Assembly (NCBI RefSeq): GCF_003255815.1
Contig: NC_037672.1
Coordinates: 102,841,530 to 102,905,529 of the forward strand
Direction of reading: 5' to 3'
Length of the DNA stretch: 64,000 nt
DNA from: Theropithecus gelada
Lineage: Eukaryota > Chordata > Mammalia > Primates > Cercopithecidae
The notes under the pieces were generated by a model that saw nothing but the letters and a program-made list of their open reading frames with translations, did not search any database and was not told the origin of the DNA. Below, one piece after another: positions 1 through 12,255 of this stretch. The translations under genes and the position numbers were made by a program. Each line of letters opens with the position of its first letter. Within the stretch, counting starts at the first letter, position 1.

Positions 1-419
1 ACCAGAGAGAAAGGAAGTAAAAAGGTGAACCTATAATTACCCCAGTTTACTTCCTGAAGAGAGTATTAGGCCCCAGAGTAGGCAGTAGGAACCCAAACAC
101 ACCCCAGCATTATCTCTGTATTAAGGAGACAAAGTTCAAAATTTGGAGAGGCCAAGGTGACGAGAGTTCACAATTCAGAATACCAGAGAGGAGAGAGTGT
201 TATTGAGAAGAGTTCCAGAGACCTGCTGAGGGTTCTAATCCAGTCTTCAGCTGAGTATTGAACAGCACATGCATGTGAAAAAACTTCCAAGGCTAGGTAG
301 GGAAAGAACCATCAGAGGAAGCAGGCAGAATAATCCCTTGATCTCACACAGGACCTAGAATAGTTCTTGATCATACCAGCCAGCCAGAGAAGACTTCATA
401 ATACTATTCATAATTGTAT
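1..419 (+). other. TET2 intron 8, probable L1M 5' UTR-like sequence
   Basis: This is intronic sequence with no exon and no convincing ORF. It leads without a visible boundary into the L1M body that starts near 420, and its purine-rich style fits an L1M 5' UTR. I cannot match it securely to a named subfamily. Confidence 0.35.
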
Positions 420-3400
420 TGCCTTACAAAAGTAGAAGTAAATTTGACTTTCTGACCTCATCTAAAAATGCTTAAAATCAAAACATAGAAGGACCAAACT
501 GATTCTAAGTAATTGAACTGCATCCCAGTACAAAAATTAAAAAAAAAAAAAATCTATCAACAAGGTAAAATTTATAGTGTAGTATTACATCAAAAAATAC
601 AAGACATACAAAGAAAAAAGAAAATATAACCTTTACTGGGGAGCAGGGAGAAATCAATCAATAAAAATAGTCCCAGAACTGACATATGTGATACAATATA
701 TAGATAAGTTCATTAAAATGGCTATCATATTTCATATGCTAAAAATGCTAGAGGAAAGCATGAGAGTGATAAGGCAAGATTGGAAGATATTAAAATACCC
801 TATAATGACCTTCTAGACGTGAAAAATATATATCTAGATTAAAAATACACTAGGTGGAATTAACATATTAAGGAACTTGAAGACATAGTAATAGAAATAT
901 TTCGCTATAAAGAAAAACAAAACTGAAAAAAATGAATATATAAAAGACCTATTAGCCAATATTGTTACACTAATATATGTGTAATTGGGTTACCAGAAGG
1001 AGGTGGGAGACAGAAAAATATTTAAAGAAACAATGGCCAAATTTTTTTCAAATTTGTTCAAAACTGTGAACCCATGGATCTCAGCAGCTCAGCAAACCCC
1101 AGATTTAAAAACAAAGACATACAAAAAGACTATTAAAAATTTATAATCAACTTGCTTACAATCTGTGATAAAGAGAAAATCAGAAAGGCAAATGGAGAAA
1201 AAAGGACATGTTATACTTGGTGGGAAAAAATAAGTCAGGAGACTTCATTCAGAAAAAGGCAAGAGAGAAGATGTAGGAGAAACACCTTTAACATGCTAAA
1301 AGAAAAAAGACTATCAACCCAGAAATATATAACCAATGAAAACAACTCTCAAAAAAGACAGCAAAATAAAGAATATTTTTTCAGACATACAAAAGCTGAA
1401 AGAATTAATCACCAGCAAACTAGCACTTTAAAAGTGTTAAACAAAATCCTTCAGGAAGAAAGAACATGATACCAGATAGAAATCTAGATCAACATAATGA
1501 AATGAAAAGTATCAAAAATAGTAAACATGGTTAAAAGACTTTTTAAAAAATGGTAACTTGCTATCTTAAAAATATATTAATGTATTATGAGGTTTATAAC
1601 ATGTAGACGTAGCACAGAGGCTGAGGAATTGATAGTATACTTGTAAAGTACTTATACTATATATGGACCGGGTATATTACTTGGCTGTAAACTGTGAGAA
1701 GTTAGAGTACACTGTATACCTTAAACCACTTAAAAAAAAAAAAAAAAAGTATATAGCTAATCAGCCAGTTAAGACAGAAAAATGAAATCAATCCAAAAAT
1801 GTTTTAAAAAATATATAGGACCAAAAAAAGATAAATATAAAAATAAATAGCAAGATGGTTTATATAAACCCAACTATATCAACAACCACATTAAATGCAA
1901 ATGGTTTTAACACCCCCACTTATAAGGCAGAGCTTGTGATACTGAAAAAACAAAAACCTAGAAAACCACTTTAAATAAAAGATACAAATAAATTAAAAAG
2001 ATATTTTTAACACAAAAAAATGATGTTAAAAAGACATAACAGGAAAAAATATGATTATTGTAGTAGGTGCAGAAAAACCACTTGATAATATTCAACATTC
2101 ATAAAAGGAAACTTTCTCAACCTATTTAATACATAAATGAAAAGCCAAAAGCTAACGTTATACCTAGTGGTGAAAGACATACTTTACCCCTAAGGTAAAG
2201 AACAAGACAACAATGTCCATTTTTAACAAACCACTTCTATTCAACATCAAACTGTAAATTTTAGAAAGTACAGTAAGGCAAGAAAAGCAGTCAAGATTGT
2301 GTAGGTAAAAATAAAACTGTACTTATTTGCAGATGACATGTTTGTCTACAGAAGAAGTCTCAAAAAGCTACCAGAAAATGAAATTAATATATGAATTTAG
2401 CAAAGTTGTAAAATACAAAATTCAAATGTATTTTTATATACTAGCAATAAATAAATCAAAATAAATGATTAAAATAGCATTAAAAGTATAAAATTCTTAG
2501 ACATAAAGTTGACAAAAATGTATAAGATTATATACTGGAAACTAAAACATTGCTGAGCTAAATTATGGAAAACTTCAGTAACTGGAGAGATACACTATGT
2601 TCATGGATCAAAAGACTTATTAAGATGTCAGTTCTCTCCAAACTAATCAATATGTTCAATACATGATGTTTCAAAACCTCAGCAGGTTTTTTGAAAGAAT
2701 TGGACAAGATGGCTCTAAAATATATATACTTGGAAATGCAAAGGACTCGGAATAGTCAAACAATATTTTTAAAGAAGAGCAGAATTTGAGACTATATATT
2801 GCATGGTTTTCAGATTTACTAAAATCTATACTTGCTACTGTCTGTCAAGACAGTTTGATATTGCCCTGGTGCAGTGACTCACGCCTGTAATTCTAGCACT
2901 TTTGAAGGCTGAGGCGGGTGGATCACTTGAGGCCAGGAGTTTGAGACCAGCCTGGCCAAAATGGCAAAATCCTATCTCTAGTAAAAATACAAAACATTAG
3001 CAGGGCATGGTGGTGTGTGCTTATAGTCCCAGCTGCTTGGGAGGTTGAGGCCTGAGAATTGCTTGAATCCAGGAGGCGAAGGTTGCGAGACAGAGGTTGC
3101 AGTGAGCCCAGATCACACCACTGCACTAGAGCCTGGATGACAGAGTGAGACTCTGTCTCAATCAATCAAGCAATAAAATTTTTAAAAAGTTTGATATTGA
3201 CATACCTACATACACACCATTATTCACAAGTGGATCAATAGAGAATCCTTAAGTAGACCCAACATATATGGTCAATTGATTTTTAACAAAGATGATTCAG
3301 GTGGGAAGGGAAAACCATTTTATCCAGTGGTATCTGAACATTTGGAAAGCCATAAAGGAAAAAAGATCATCTTGACCCTTAATTTCACACCATTTGTAAA

Positions 3401-3655
3401 AATTAACTCCAAATAAACCCATTTATATGAAATTCTAGAAAATGAAAATCTATAGTGATAGATTAGTAGTTGTCTGGGAACAAAGCAGGAAGCATGAATT
3501 ACAAAGGGGCATGATAAAATTTTTAAGAGTGATGAATATGTACTTTATTTTGGTTGTGACAAATATATATCGAAACTCAAATAGCACACTTTAAATATAT
3601 GCTATTTAGTGTATGTCAATTATGGCCTCAATAACACTGTAAAATAAAAACTTTA
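420..3655 (+). mobile_element. L1M (old LINE-1), sense orientation in TET2 intron 8
   Basis: The order of recognisable pieces is that of a near full-length mammalian L1. ORF1-like sequence lies at about 640-1480, and the short ORF at 1152-1469 is its debris. An inter-ORF region follows at about 1540-1850. ORF2 remnants then run to about 3400, including reverse-transcriptase-like sequence near 2040-2360. The 3' UTR-like sequence runs to about 3650. No reading frame stays open, so the element is long dead. An Alu at 2864-3187 interrupts it and the L1 resumes directly behind. It has the same transcriptional orientation as TET2. The subfamily (L1MA to L1ME) is not decided. Confidence 0.75.
2864..3187 (+). 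mobile_element. Alu inserted in the intron 8 L1M
   Basis: This is a full-length Alu with left arm, A-rich linker and right arm, ending in an AATC/A-rich tail. It is flanked by a 12-bp target-site duplication, agtttgatattg, at 2852-2863 and 3188-3199. The L1 around it continues on both sides. The divergence suggests an older Alu (J or S); I did not assign a subfamily. Confidence 0.92.
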
Positions 3656-3756
3656 CCGTGTCAAGATATTTGCTCTGTTTTGTGTCATTCCATTTTGTTT
3701 CTGGATATAAAGTTCAAAACATTTTTTAAAGTTCTAAATGGTCTAAATACTAGTGA

Positions 3757-4341
<585 letters not shown>

Positions 4342-4814
4342 GCAGCATCTCATGTTGAGGAGCAGAACACTGGAATTTAGTAGCATTTGGTTAGAATATG
4401 TTGTCTGCAGGTTTCACTGGACAACAATATTTTCATGAATGAATTCCTGTTGCAAAGTGACCTGCTTTGGCATAACTAACACTCTCATGATAGGTTGGCA
4501 CATTGGTGTCCTGTCAATTGTGTTGACAAGCACGTGAGAATCATGGAAATCCTTGGTGTTAACCTAAACCAGTGACTATGCATTGCCAGTTACAGTTAAC
4601 TGCCAGGAAAATCTCAAAATTCAGTGCCAGTTACCTGGTAGGTTATAATCAGTTAAACAAAACACCATAAACAAGCCAAGGTACCCATTCACCTTACAGA
4701 GAGAGAAGCATCAATGAGAAACACATCATCATTGACCCAGTAACTATGGTAACCTACTGTAAAAGATTCACAGTGCAAAAGAGCCTGACTACATATTACA
4801 GTGGGTAAAATGGA
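4342..4814. other. TET2 intron 9, no recognised feature
   Basis: This intronic sequence lies between the solo LTR and the AT-rich tract. I recognise no exon, RNA gene or repeat family in it. Confidence 0.5.
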
Positions 4815-4935
4815 TTTTTATATTTAAATTATATATTTATATAATTATATACATATTTATATATAAATCATAATTAAACATTTATATATAAATTATATAA
4901 TTAAATATATATATAATTTATATATATTATTTATA
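4815..4935. repeat. AT-rich low-complexity tract, intron 9
   Basis: About 120 bp are almost only A and T, in irregular TATA/ATTT units with many short self-complementary stretches. It is a typical AT-rich simple repeat, likely length-variable and able to form cruciform-like structures. Confidence 0.85.
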
Positions 4936-5212
4936 GAGCGAACATACACCAACATATTTGTAGAGATAAAGAACAAAATGTTCTGTTGAAAAACCTATAA
5001 ATCAGTCAACCTAATGAATCATCAACATGGATGTAGGTGTAGTTGAGGAAGATGGCCAGTGAGAATATGGAAATAGGTATCAGGAATTAAAGTCATATTC
5101 TAGGGCAGAAAAGCATTCAGGGAGGTATTAGATGATAGCTGAAGTAATTTGAGGAAGCTGATGTGAAGTTTTTGTTGAGAAGCAGAGAAGGTATTCATTT
5201 AATGGTCTAGAT

Positions 5213-5424
5213 CAGAGATTGGAGAACTCTTCTCTATAAAGGGCAAGATAATAAATATTTTAGGCATTGCAGGCCACATAGGATTTCCGTCACATTGTTT
5301 GGTGGTTTTGTTTTTTTAAAAACTCCTTGAAAATGTAAAAACCATTCTTGGTTTAGTGGCCATACAAACACAAGCTGTGAGGCACATTAGCCATAGGTTC
5401 TGGTTTGCTAACTTCTGATCCAGG
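5213..5424 (+). mobile_element. hAT-type nonautonomous DNA transposon relic
   Basis: The segment begins with cagagattgg and contains the familiar stretch of a common primate MER hAT element (control of spacing: gggcaagataataaatattt near 5241). It ends with a reversed, related end near tgctaacttctgatccag. The ends are diverged and I did not find a clear 8-bp target duplication. I recognise the family style but am not sure of the MER number. Confidence 0.6.
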
Positions 5425-6664
5425 AGAACAAATACAAGGCCTACCAACCACCCCAACATCTAAAATCATCACTAATCATGTGCTCAGCACCTGCTCATTA
5501 TTAGGAGGCTATGCTAGTTTCTGAAAAGCAGAAGTAGTAAATGATAACTGGAGCTATGGTGCATCCTAATATAACCATGTTTCATTCCAGCAAGGTGACA
5601 GAGAGTAAGATGATGAGAAGGATGTTTAGAATCAAGAAGATTTTGCCTCTGATAGAGCATGGGTTCTGTGAAGTGAAATGGAAAGGAGCACTAGATAAGA
5701 ACTGAATAGGGTTAAATATGTATGGGAAAAGTAACAAGGTGCTCAGAGACATGACTTTGAAGACTTTTCTGGGCAGGAAGTGACAGAGTCATTAATACCA
5801 TCTCATGTTAAAGTTATTTCTGAAGTCAGTCCATTATGATCACATTTCTCTCAAGAATATCTTCTAATTTTATATTAGATCACATTGTTTCCATTGATCA
5901 AAAACACTAAATACTAAAAAGCTAGTGTTTTAAAACCACAAATAATCTTTTACCAAAGCTAATGTAATTGTGGTAACCAAAGAAAAAAGTACCATTTAAT
6001 TATCAAAGCAACAGAGGTAGCTTTCCTCCCTCCACCCCATACCCTTTTCAGAGTACCCACTTATATGTGGTCATATTTCAGAAAAGAAATGAAGAGAAAG
6101 GTTTGACAGAGTACAAAGGAGGAGATAGTGAAAATAGTATTAGGTTGCATATTACCTATATCAGCCAAATCTTTACCTTTTCATTTTTTACATTTTTACT
6201 TCAGTTATCTTATGGAAATTTCTTAAACATAGAGTTAGGTGTCAGGTATGTGGAAAGACATTAAATTTGTGTTCAGAAGTATGAGATGAGGCAAATGTGA
6301 TACTACCAAAAACAGAGGAAGTCATTTCGTAGAAAAAAACTTTTAGCCTCTTTTTGAAGAGGCTTCACATCTAGCACATCTATTTTTGAAGTGTGAAAAG
6401 CAAGAGAGTGCTTCATTTTGGGGGAGTGTTGCTTCTTCCCATAGACAGAAACATATGTGAAGAACAAGGGTCACCACAGGTAACCTGTTCCTGATAGACT
6501 CAGAGAAAGGGTGGGTGGGCAATGTCAATTCCTCTTATCTCCCTGTACCATTTTGATACTATTTTCATTAATAACAGGTAGAATGGTTTCATGGTAATAT
6601 ACATGTCACTGATCTGGATCAACTAGGCCACCAACACAAATCTGGATACTGAGAGGAGAAAGAT
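5425..6664. other. TET2 intron 9, unique sequence
   Basis: No splice-framed exon, RNA gene or clear transposon is visible. Short ORFs at 6067-6264 and 6343-6528 show no codon bias or recognisable protein and are taken as chance. Confidence 0.55.
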
Positions 6665-6683
6665 ACACACACACACACACACA
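6665..6683. repeat. (AC)n microsatellite upstream of exon 10
   Basis: About nine to ten AC units end roughly 50 bp before the exon 10 acceptor. CA-rich tracts can bind hnRNP L, so this one could affect exon 10 splicing; that is inference. A T-rich stretch and the acceptor pyrimidine tract follow it. Confidence 0.9.
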
Positions 6684-6733
6684 TTTTCTTTGGGACCTGT
6701 AGCTGAGGCTGTCACGTCTTACTTCCCTACCAG

Positions 6734-7088
6734 GTATGCACTCTCACTAGAGAAGACAATCGAGAATTTGGAGGAAAACCTGAGGATGAGCAGCTTCACG
6801 TTCTGCCTTTATACAAAGTCTCTGATGTGGATGAGTTTGGGAGTGTGGAAGCTCAGGAGGAGAAAAAGCAGAGTGGTGCCATTCAGGTATTGAGTTCTTT
6901 TCGGCGAAAAGTCAGGATGTTAGCAGAGCCGGTCAAGACTTGCCGACAAAGGAAACTAGAAGCCAAGAAAGCTGCAGCTGAAAAGCTTTCCTCCCTGGAG
7001 AACAGCTCAAATAAAAATGAAAAGGAAAAGTCAGCCCCATCACGTGCAAAACAAACTGAAAATGCAAGCCAGGCTAAACAGTTGGCAG
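6734..7088 (+). CDS. TET2: TET2 coding exon 10
   Basis: This exon of 355 nt (118 codons plus one base) covers Val1395 to the first base of Glu1513 in human numbering. The acceptor is ttccctaccag, ending at 6733, and the donor is gcag|gtaaat at 7088/7089. It finishes the first part of the double-stranded beta-helix region. It then enters the low-complexity insert that separates the two halves of the TET2 catalytic domain. The second half of the exon is rich in Lys, Glu, Ala and Ser and includes a basic stretch, FRRKVRMLAEPVKTCRQRKL, likely helical. Position 1440 is Gln where I recall Arg in human. The acceptor is followed at once by GTATGC, which looks like a donor, but the true exon start fits the frame and length. 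There are no stops or frameshifts. Confidence 0.96.
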
Positions 7089-7159
7089 GTAAATTGAATG
7101 TAAAGCATTTATAGATAAATGTCTTGTGTGGTATATTAAAAATGAACATTATTTTGGTT

Positions 7160-7364
7160 TTGCCCCCATCAACTTGTAAGTTCTGGGATACACATGCAGG
7201 ATGTGCAGGTTTGTTACATAAGTAAACATGTGCCATGGTGATTTGCTGCACAGATCAACCCATTACCTAGGTATTAAGCCCAGCATCTTCCTGATGCATC
7301 CCTACCAACAGGCCCCAGTGTGTGTTGTCCCCACCCCCCTACCATGTGTCCATGTGCTCTCATT
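7160..7364 (-). mobile_element. L1 (L1P-type) 3' end fragment, antisense
   Basis: The reverse complement reads as the last part of a primate L1. It covers the end of ORF2, where the usual text around the word for 'transmission to agarose-like GGGG' is absent, then the 3' UTR with the acatgtgccatggtg-type stretch seen at 7227. It is strongly 5'-truncated and the AluY at 7379 cuts or borders it. No coding capacity remains. Confidence 0.75.
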
Positions 7365-7378
7365 GTAAAATGAACATT

Positions 7379-7761
7379 TTTTTTTTTTTTTTTTTTTTTT
7401 TTTTGNNNNNNNNNNNNNNNNNNNNNNNNNNNNNNNNNNNNNNNNNNNNNNNNNNNNNNNNNNNNNNNNNNNNNNNNNNNNNNNNNNNNNNNNNNNNNNN
7501 CTCCCAGGCTGGAGTGCAGTGGCGCGATCTCGGCTCACTGCAAGCTCCGCCCCCCGGGTTCACGCCATTCTCCCGCCTCAGCCTCCCAAGTAGCTGAGAC
7601 TACAGGCGCCCGCTACCGCGCCCGGCTAGTTTTTTGTATTTTTAGTAGAGACGGGGTTTCACCATGTTAGCCAGGATAGTCTCGATCTCCTGACCTTGTG
7701 ATCCACCCGCCTCGGCCTCCCAAAGTGCTGGGATTACAGGCTTGAGCCACCGCGCCCGCCC
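7379..7761 (-). mobile_element. AluY with internal assembly gap, TET2 intron 10
   Basis: The antisense Alu begins with a poly-T run at about 7378-7404 and ends at 7761. It carries AluY-type diagnostic sequence, with ttcacgccattctcc near 7559 and agtctcgatctcctgacc near 7678. A perfect 14-bp target-site duplication, gtaaaatgaacatt, sits at 7365-7378 and 7762-7775. The 5' part of the right arm in this orientation is replaced by Ns at 7406-7500. Confidence 0.93.
7406..7500. other. Assembly gap (95 N)
   Basis: This is a run of 95 undetermined bases directly after the poly-T of the AluY. Reads probably collapsed at the homopolymer. The Alu consensus leaves room for only about 20 bases here, so the gap size is likely nominal or includes a longer poly-T. 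Confidence 0.99.
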
Positions 7762-7775
7762 GTAAAATGAACATT

Positions 7776-9626
7776 GTTAATTTTGGAAAGTTAACATCAG
7801 TCATGATCTTAGTTCTGTGCCAGAGCCTTCTCTAAAGTAGCAAGGGCCAGGCTTTGTTCTCAGAGATGGTAATGAGATATTGCACCATCAACATGGAAAA
7901 CATGGAAAAGTTTGGATTTTATTCTATAACAAACAGCAACATTTTTTAACAGGTAAGTGATATGATGAAATTCATTGTAATTTGGCAGTAGGCCAAATTA
8001 GTAGAGGAGCTAATAGACTGGAGATAGATACAGTAAACCAGGACTGAGGTAACAAGACCTTGAATTTTGTTGGTTAGTAGCAAAGATCTAGCAAAATGGT
8101 GCAAATGAGCTCTTCAAAATAGGAAAACGAAAATCAGTATATTGGTGACAAAACATTGGGATGAAAGAGTAGAAAAATTTAAAGATGACTCCAAAGTTTT
8201 AAACCTAAAGTTAGCCTACTGTTTTAGGGTTCTAAAACAGTACTATTTATTGAAATAAGTTTGAAAATATGATTGAGAGAGAGAGGATAATAAAACACCT
8301 TTCCTTAGACATGTTGAGTCTGTGGTTTAGGAGGGGTTCTACAGGTAGATATCCTGTAAAACTTTTACCCATTGAAATAGATTACAGGTGTAGTAATAAC
8401 AATAGAACATTATTCATGAATACTTAGTTATTTTCTTTCCATAGCCTCTTGCTTTATGTCTGCAGTTTGTAAAAAGAAAAAAAAAATCCAAAATTTGGAG
8501 ATGGTATTGGCCTGGCCATTAACAAAAGCAAACCAGTTTGCTTAGAACTAGCCATCTTTGCTGCTTCATGATGTAAATTTCTCTACTGATTCATTTCCAA
8601 GCTCGGAGGAACTAATTTCCAAGCTCAGAGGAACTAAGTTAAATAATTTAGAACAATATGCTAAAGATGCTTGATAAGTGTTTATTGATTCATTGACTTC
8701 TCTAATACTGCTCATTTAGGTTAGCTGTGAAATATAATCAGATAGAACCTTGTCTCTGCTCCCTTTTAACTGGCTTATGCAGGTAATAATCACTTCTATT
8801 CTCAGAACTGCCATTGCAGTTTCGTCTATTTGTTCTTAACTCATATGACTTTTTAAGCTGAGGTCAAAACAGAAATATGACTTTTATAAGTTTCATTTAC
8901 AAAGCTGAAAGTTTCTTTAAAGTGTTATCTACAACTGTGTTAACTTCCTTTCTGGAAAGCCTGCTCATAAAGTAGCATTTGTTGATTATATAAGATGCTT
9001 TTTGTGTTTAAATGCGTGTCATTCTTTTTTTCACAACATTCCTGAATCTTACATAATAAATATTATTTTAATTATGTAGCAAATTCCATCGCATGCCAGG
9101 CAGTGAAGAAGTAAAATAAAACATTGTCCCTCCCATTTAGGAATTTACTTACCAGTGGGGGTGAAGAGAGGGCTAAAAACATACCTATAATACATTGTGA
9201 GTATTGCGTTATCAGATCTATCTTTGCAGTTGAGTATTACAAAAGCACTAGAAGATGAGGTCACAGTGGTCCCTTGAGGAAGGGATGACTACACCAAGGA
9301 AGGGTAGGGAGAGAGGGAGGAAAAAGGAGGGCACTTCAAGCAGAGGCATGTTCAGAAGTTCCAAAGAACTTGTTGCTCTCAATGGAATGGCTTTGGATGT
9401 TTATTACATTTTTTTTTTTTCACTAAGTTCTCCATTTTTAATGCCTTAGACAAAAAATTGTGCTGGATAATGAGCAGAACCCTGACTTTGCTCTTACCTT
9501 TGCTTAATGGGTGTTGTATAGTCCTAGTGGAGTTTCTTACATACATTTAAGTATCCTCAGTAGACTTCATAAATAATCATCAACATCAAAGATATCTGTT
9601 TCTGTTCTCTCTTACCCTGTCCACAG
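7776..9626. other. TET2 intron 10, mostly unique sequence
   Basis: There is no exon and no named repeat that I can support, apart from a 22-bp tandem duplication at 8593-8636 and a short poly-T at 9410-9420. The intron ends with a pyrimidine-rich tract and ccacag at 9621-9626. The ORF at 9255-9449 is not supported as a gene. Confidence 0.55.
8593..8636. repeat. 22-bp tandem duplication
   Basis: Two head-to-tail copies lie at 8593-8614 and 8615-8636 and differ at one position (g/a). They start with atttccaagctc. This is a small local duplication in intron 10. Confidence 0.95.
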
Positions 9627-11098
9627 AACTTTTGCGACTTTCAGGACCAGTCATGCAGCAGTCCCAGCAGCCCCAGCCTCTGCAGAAGCAGCCACCACAG
9701 CCCCAACAGCAGCAGAGACCCCAGCAGCAGCAGCCACATCACCCTCAGACAGAGTCTGTCAACTGTTATTCTGCTTCTGGATCCACCAATCCATACATGA
9801 GACGGCCCAATCCAGTTAGTCCTTATCCAAGCTCTTCACACACTTCAGATATCTATGGAAGCACCAGCCCTATGAACTTCTATTCCACCTCATCTCAAGC
9901 TGCAGGTTCATATTTGAATTCTTCTAATCCCATGAACCCTTACCCTGGGCTTTTGAATCAGAATAACCAATATCCATCATATCAATGCAATGGAAACCTA
10001 TCAGTGGACAACTGCTCCCCATATCTGGGTTCCTATTCTCCCCAGTCTCAGCCCATGGATCTTTATAGGTATCCAAGCCAAGACCCTCTGTCTAAGCTAA
10101 ATCTACCACCCATCCATACACTTTACCAGCCAAGGTTTGGAAATAGCCAGAGTTTTACATCTAAATACTTAGGTTATGGAAACCAAAATATGCAGGGAGA
10201 TGGTTTCAACAGTTGTACCATTAGACCAAATGTACATCATGTAGGGAAATTGCCTCCTTATCCCACTCATGAGATGGATGGCCCCTTCATTGGAGCCACC
10301 TCTAGATTACCACCCAATTTGAGCAATCCAAACATGGACTATAAAAATGGTGAACATCATTCACCTTCTCACATAATCCATAACTACAGTGCAGCTCCGG
10401 GCGTGTTCAACAGCTCTCTTCATGCCCTGCATCTCCAAAACAAGGAGAATGACATGCTTTCCCATACAGCTAATGGGTTATCAAACATGCTTCCAGCTCT
10501 TAACCATGATAGAACTGCTTGTGTCCAAGGAGGCTTACACAAATTAAGTGATGCTAATGGTCAGGAAAAGCAGCCATTGGCACCAGTCCAGGGTGTGGCT
10601 TCTGGTGCAGAGGACAACGATGAGGTCTGGTCAGACAGTGAGCAGAGCTTTCTGGATCCTGACATTGGGGGAGTGGCCGTGGCTCCAACTCATGGGTCAA
10701 TTCTCATTGAGTGTGCAAAGCGTGAGCTGCATGCTACAACCCCTTTAAAGAATCCCAATAGGAATCACCCCACCAGGATCTCCCTCGTCTTTTACCAGCA
10801 TAAGAGCATGAATGAGCCAAAACATGGCTTGGCTCTTTGGGAAGCCAAAATGGCTGAAAAAGCCCGTGAGAAAGAGGAAGAGTGTGAAAAGTATGGCCCA
10901 GACTATGTGCCTCAGAAATCCCATGGCAAAAAAGTGAAACGGGAGCCTGCTGAGCCACATGAACCTTCAGAGCCCACTTACCTGCGTTTCATCAAGTCCC
11001 TTGCCGAAAGGACCATGTCCGTGACCACAGACTCCACAGTAACTACATCTCCATATGCCTTCACTCGGGTCACAGGGCCTTATAACAGATATATATGA
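9627..11098 (+). CDS. TET2: TET2 terminal coding exon 11 (catalytic C-terminus)
   Basis: This exon begins after ccacag at 9621-9626, completes Glu1513 from the split codon, and runs open to TGA at 11096-11098. It encodes residues to Ile2002, the same total length as human TET2. Its first part is the low-complexity insert: a Gln/Pro-rich tract at about 9656-9750, then a Ser/Asn/Tyr/Pro-rich region to about 10600. An acidic segment (residues NDEVWSDSE) leads into the second half of the double-stranded beta-helix. There His1881 (cat, 10730-10732) completes the iron triad with His1382 and Asp1384. Arg1896 (agg, 10775-10777) is the 2-oxoglutarate-binding arginine, and Tyr1902 follows in the substrate pocket. 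A basic, lysine-rich segment and a conserved tail ending NRYI close the protein. The ORF is intact. Differences from human, as I recall it, sit almost entirely in the low-complexity insert. Confidence 0.98.
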
Positions 11099-11500
11099 TA
11101 TCACCCCCTTTTGTTGGTTACCTCACTTGAAAAGACCACAACCAACCTGTCAGTAGTATAGTTCTTGTGACATGGGCAGTGGGGAAAGGTCACAGTATTC
11201 ATGACAAATGTGGTAGGAAAAACCTCAGCTCACCAGCAACAAACGAGGTTATCTTACCACAGCACTTAATTTTCACTGGCTCCCAAGTGGTCACAGATGG
11301 CATCTAGGAAAAGACCAAAGCATTCTATGCAAAAAGAAGGTGGGGAAGAAAGTGTTCCACAATTTACATTTTTAAACACTGGTTCTATTATTGGACGAGA
11401 TGATATGTAAATGTGATTTCACCCCCCTTACAACTCTACACATCTGTGACCACTTTTAATAATATCAAGTCTGCATAGTCATGGAACACAAATCAAACAA

Positions 11501-11508
11501 GTACTGTA
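11501..11508 (+). promoter_or_regulatory. miR-101 8-mer seed site
   Basis: GTACTGTA is the full complement of miR-101 positions 2-8, with A opposite position 1. A second 8-mer lies at 12732-12739. miR-101 has been reported to act on TET2; whether these two sites are used is inference. Confidence 0.6.
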
Positions 11509-11541
11509 GTATTACAGTGACAGGAATCTTAAAATACCATC

Positions 11542-11548
11542 TGGTGCT
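11542..11548 (+). promoter_or_regulatory. miR-29 7-mer seed site
   Basis: TGGTGCT matches miR-29 positions 2-8. It is the first of four such sites in this UTR (see 11701, 12256 and 12797). Confidence 0.6.
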
Positions 11549-11700
11549 GAATATATGATGTACTGAAATACTGGAATTATGGCTTTTTGAAATGCAGTTT
11601 TTACTGTAATCTTAATATTAACTTTTATTTATCAAAATAGCTACAGGAAGCATAAATGAATAGCAGGAAAACACTGAATTTGTTTGGATGTTCTAAGAAA

Positions 11701-11708
11701 TGGTGCTA
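11701..11708 (+). promoter_or_regulatory. miR-29 8-mer seed site
   Basis: TGGTGCTA is a full 8-mer for miR-29a/b/c. TET2 is a reported miR-29 target, which supports function for this class of site. Confidence 0.65.
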
Positions 11709-11915
11709 AGAAAATGGTGTCTTTAATAGCTGAAAATTTAATGCCTTTATATCATCAAGATGCTATCAGTGTACTCCAGTGCCCTTGAATAATAGGGGTA
11801 CCTTTTCATTCAAGTTTTTATCATAATTACCTATTCTTACACAAGCCTAGTTTTTAAAATGTGGACATTTTAAAGGCCTCTGGATTTTGCTCATCCAGTG
11901 AAGTCCTTGTAGGAC

Positions 11916-11921
11916 AATAAA
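11916..11921 (+). terminator. Internal poly(A) signal candidate (AATAAA)
   Basis: AATAAA lies in the 3' UTR, about 820 bp after the stop codon. Use would give a short UTR that keeps only the first miR-101 site and two miR-29 sites. Confidence 0.35.
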
Positions 11922-12255
11922 AGTATATATGTACATATATACACAAACATGTATATGTGTACGCACATGTATATGTATAAATATTTGAAATGGTGTTTTA
12001 GAAGCACTTTGTCTACCTAAGCTTTGACAACTTGAACAATGCTAAGGTACTGAGACGTTTAAAAAACAAGTTTACTTTCATTTTAGAATGCAAAGTTGAT
12101 TTTTTTAAGGAAACAAGGAAAGCTTTTAAAATATTTTTGCTTTTAGCCATGCATCTGCTGATGAGCAATTGTGTCCATTTTTAACACAGCCAGTTAAATC
12201 CACCATGGGGCTTACTGGATTCAAGGGAATACGTTAGTCCACAAAACATGTTTTC

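Noticed and set aside
7302..7563. ORFs spanning the N gap
   Set aside because: They depend on unknown bases and Alu sequence.
10734..10960. Minus-strand ORFs across TET2 exon 11
   Set aside because: They are shadows of the conserved TET2 coding frame.
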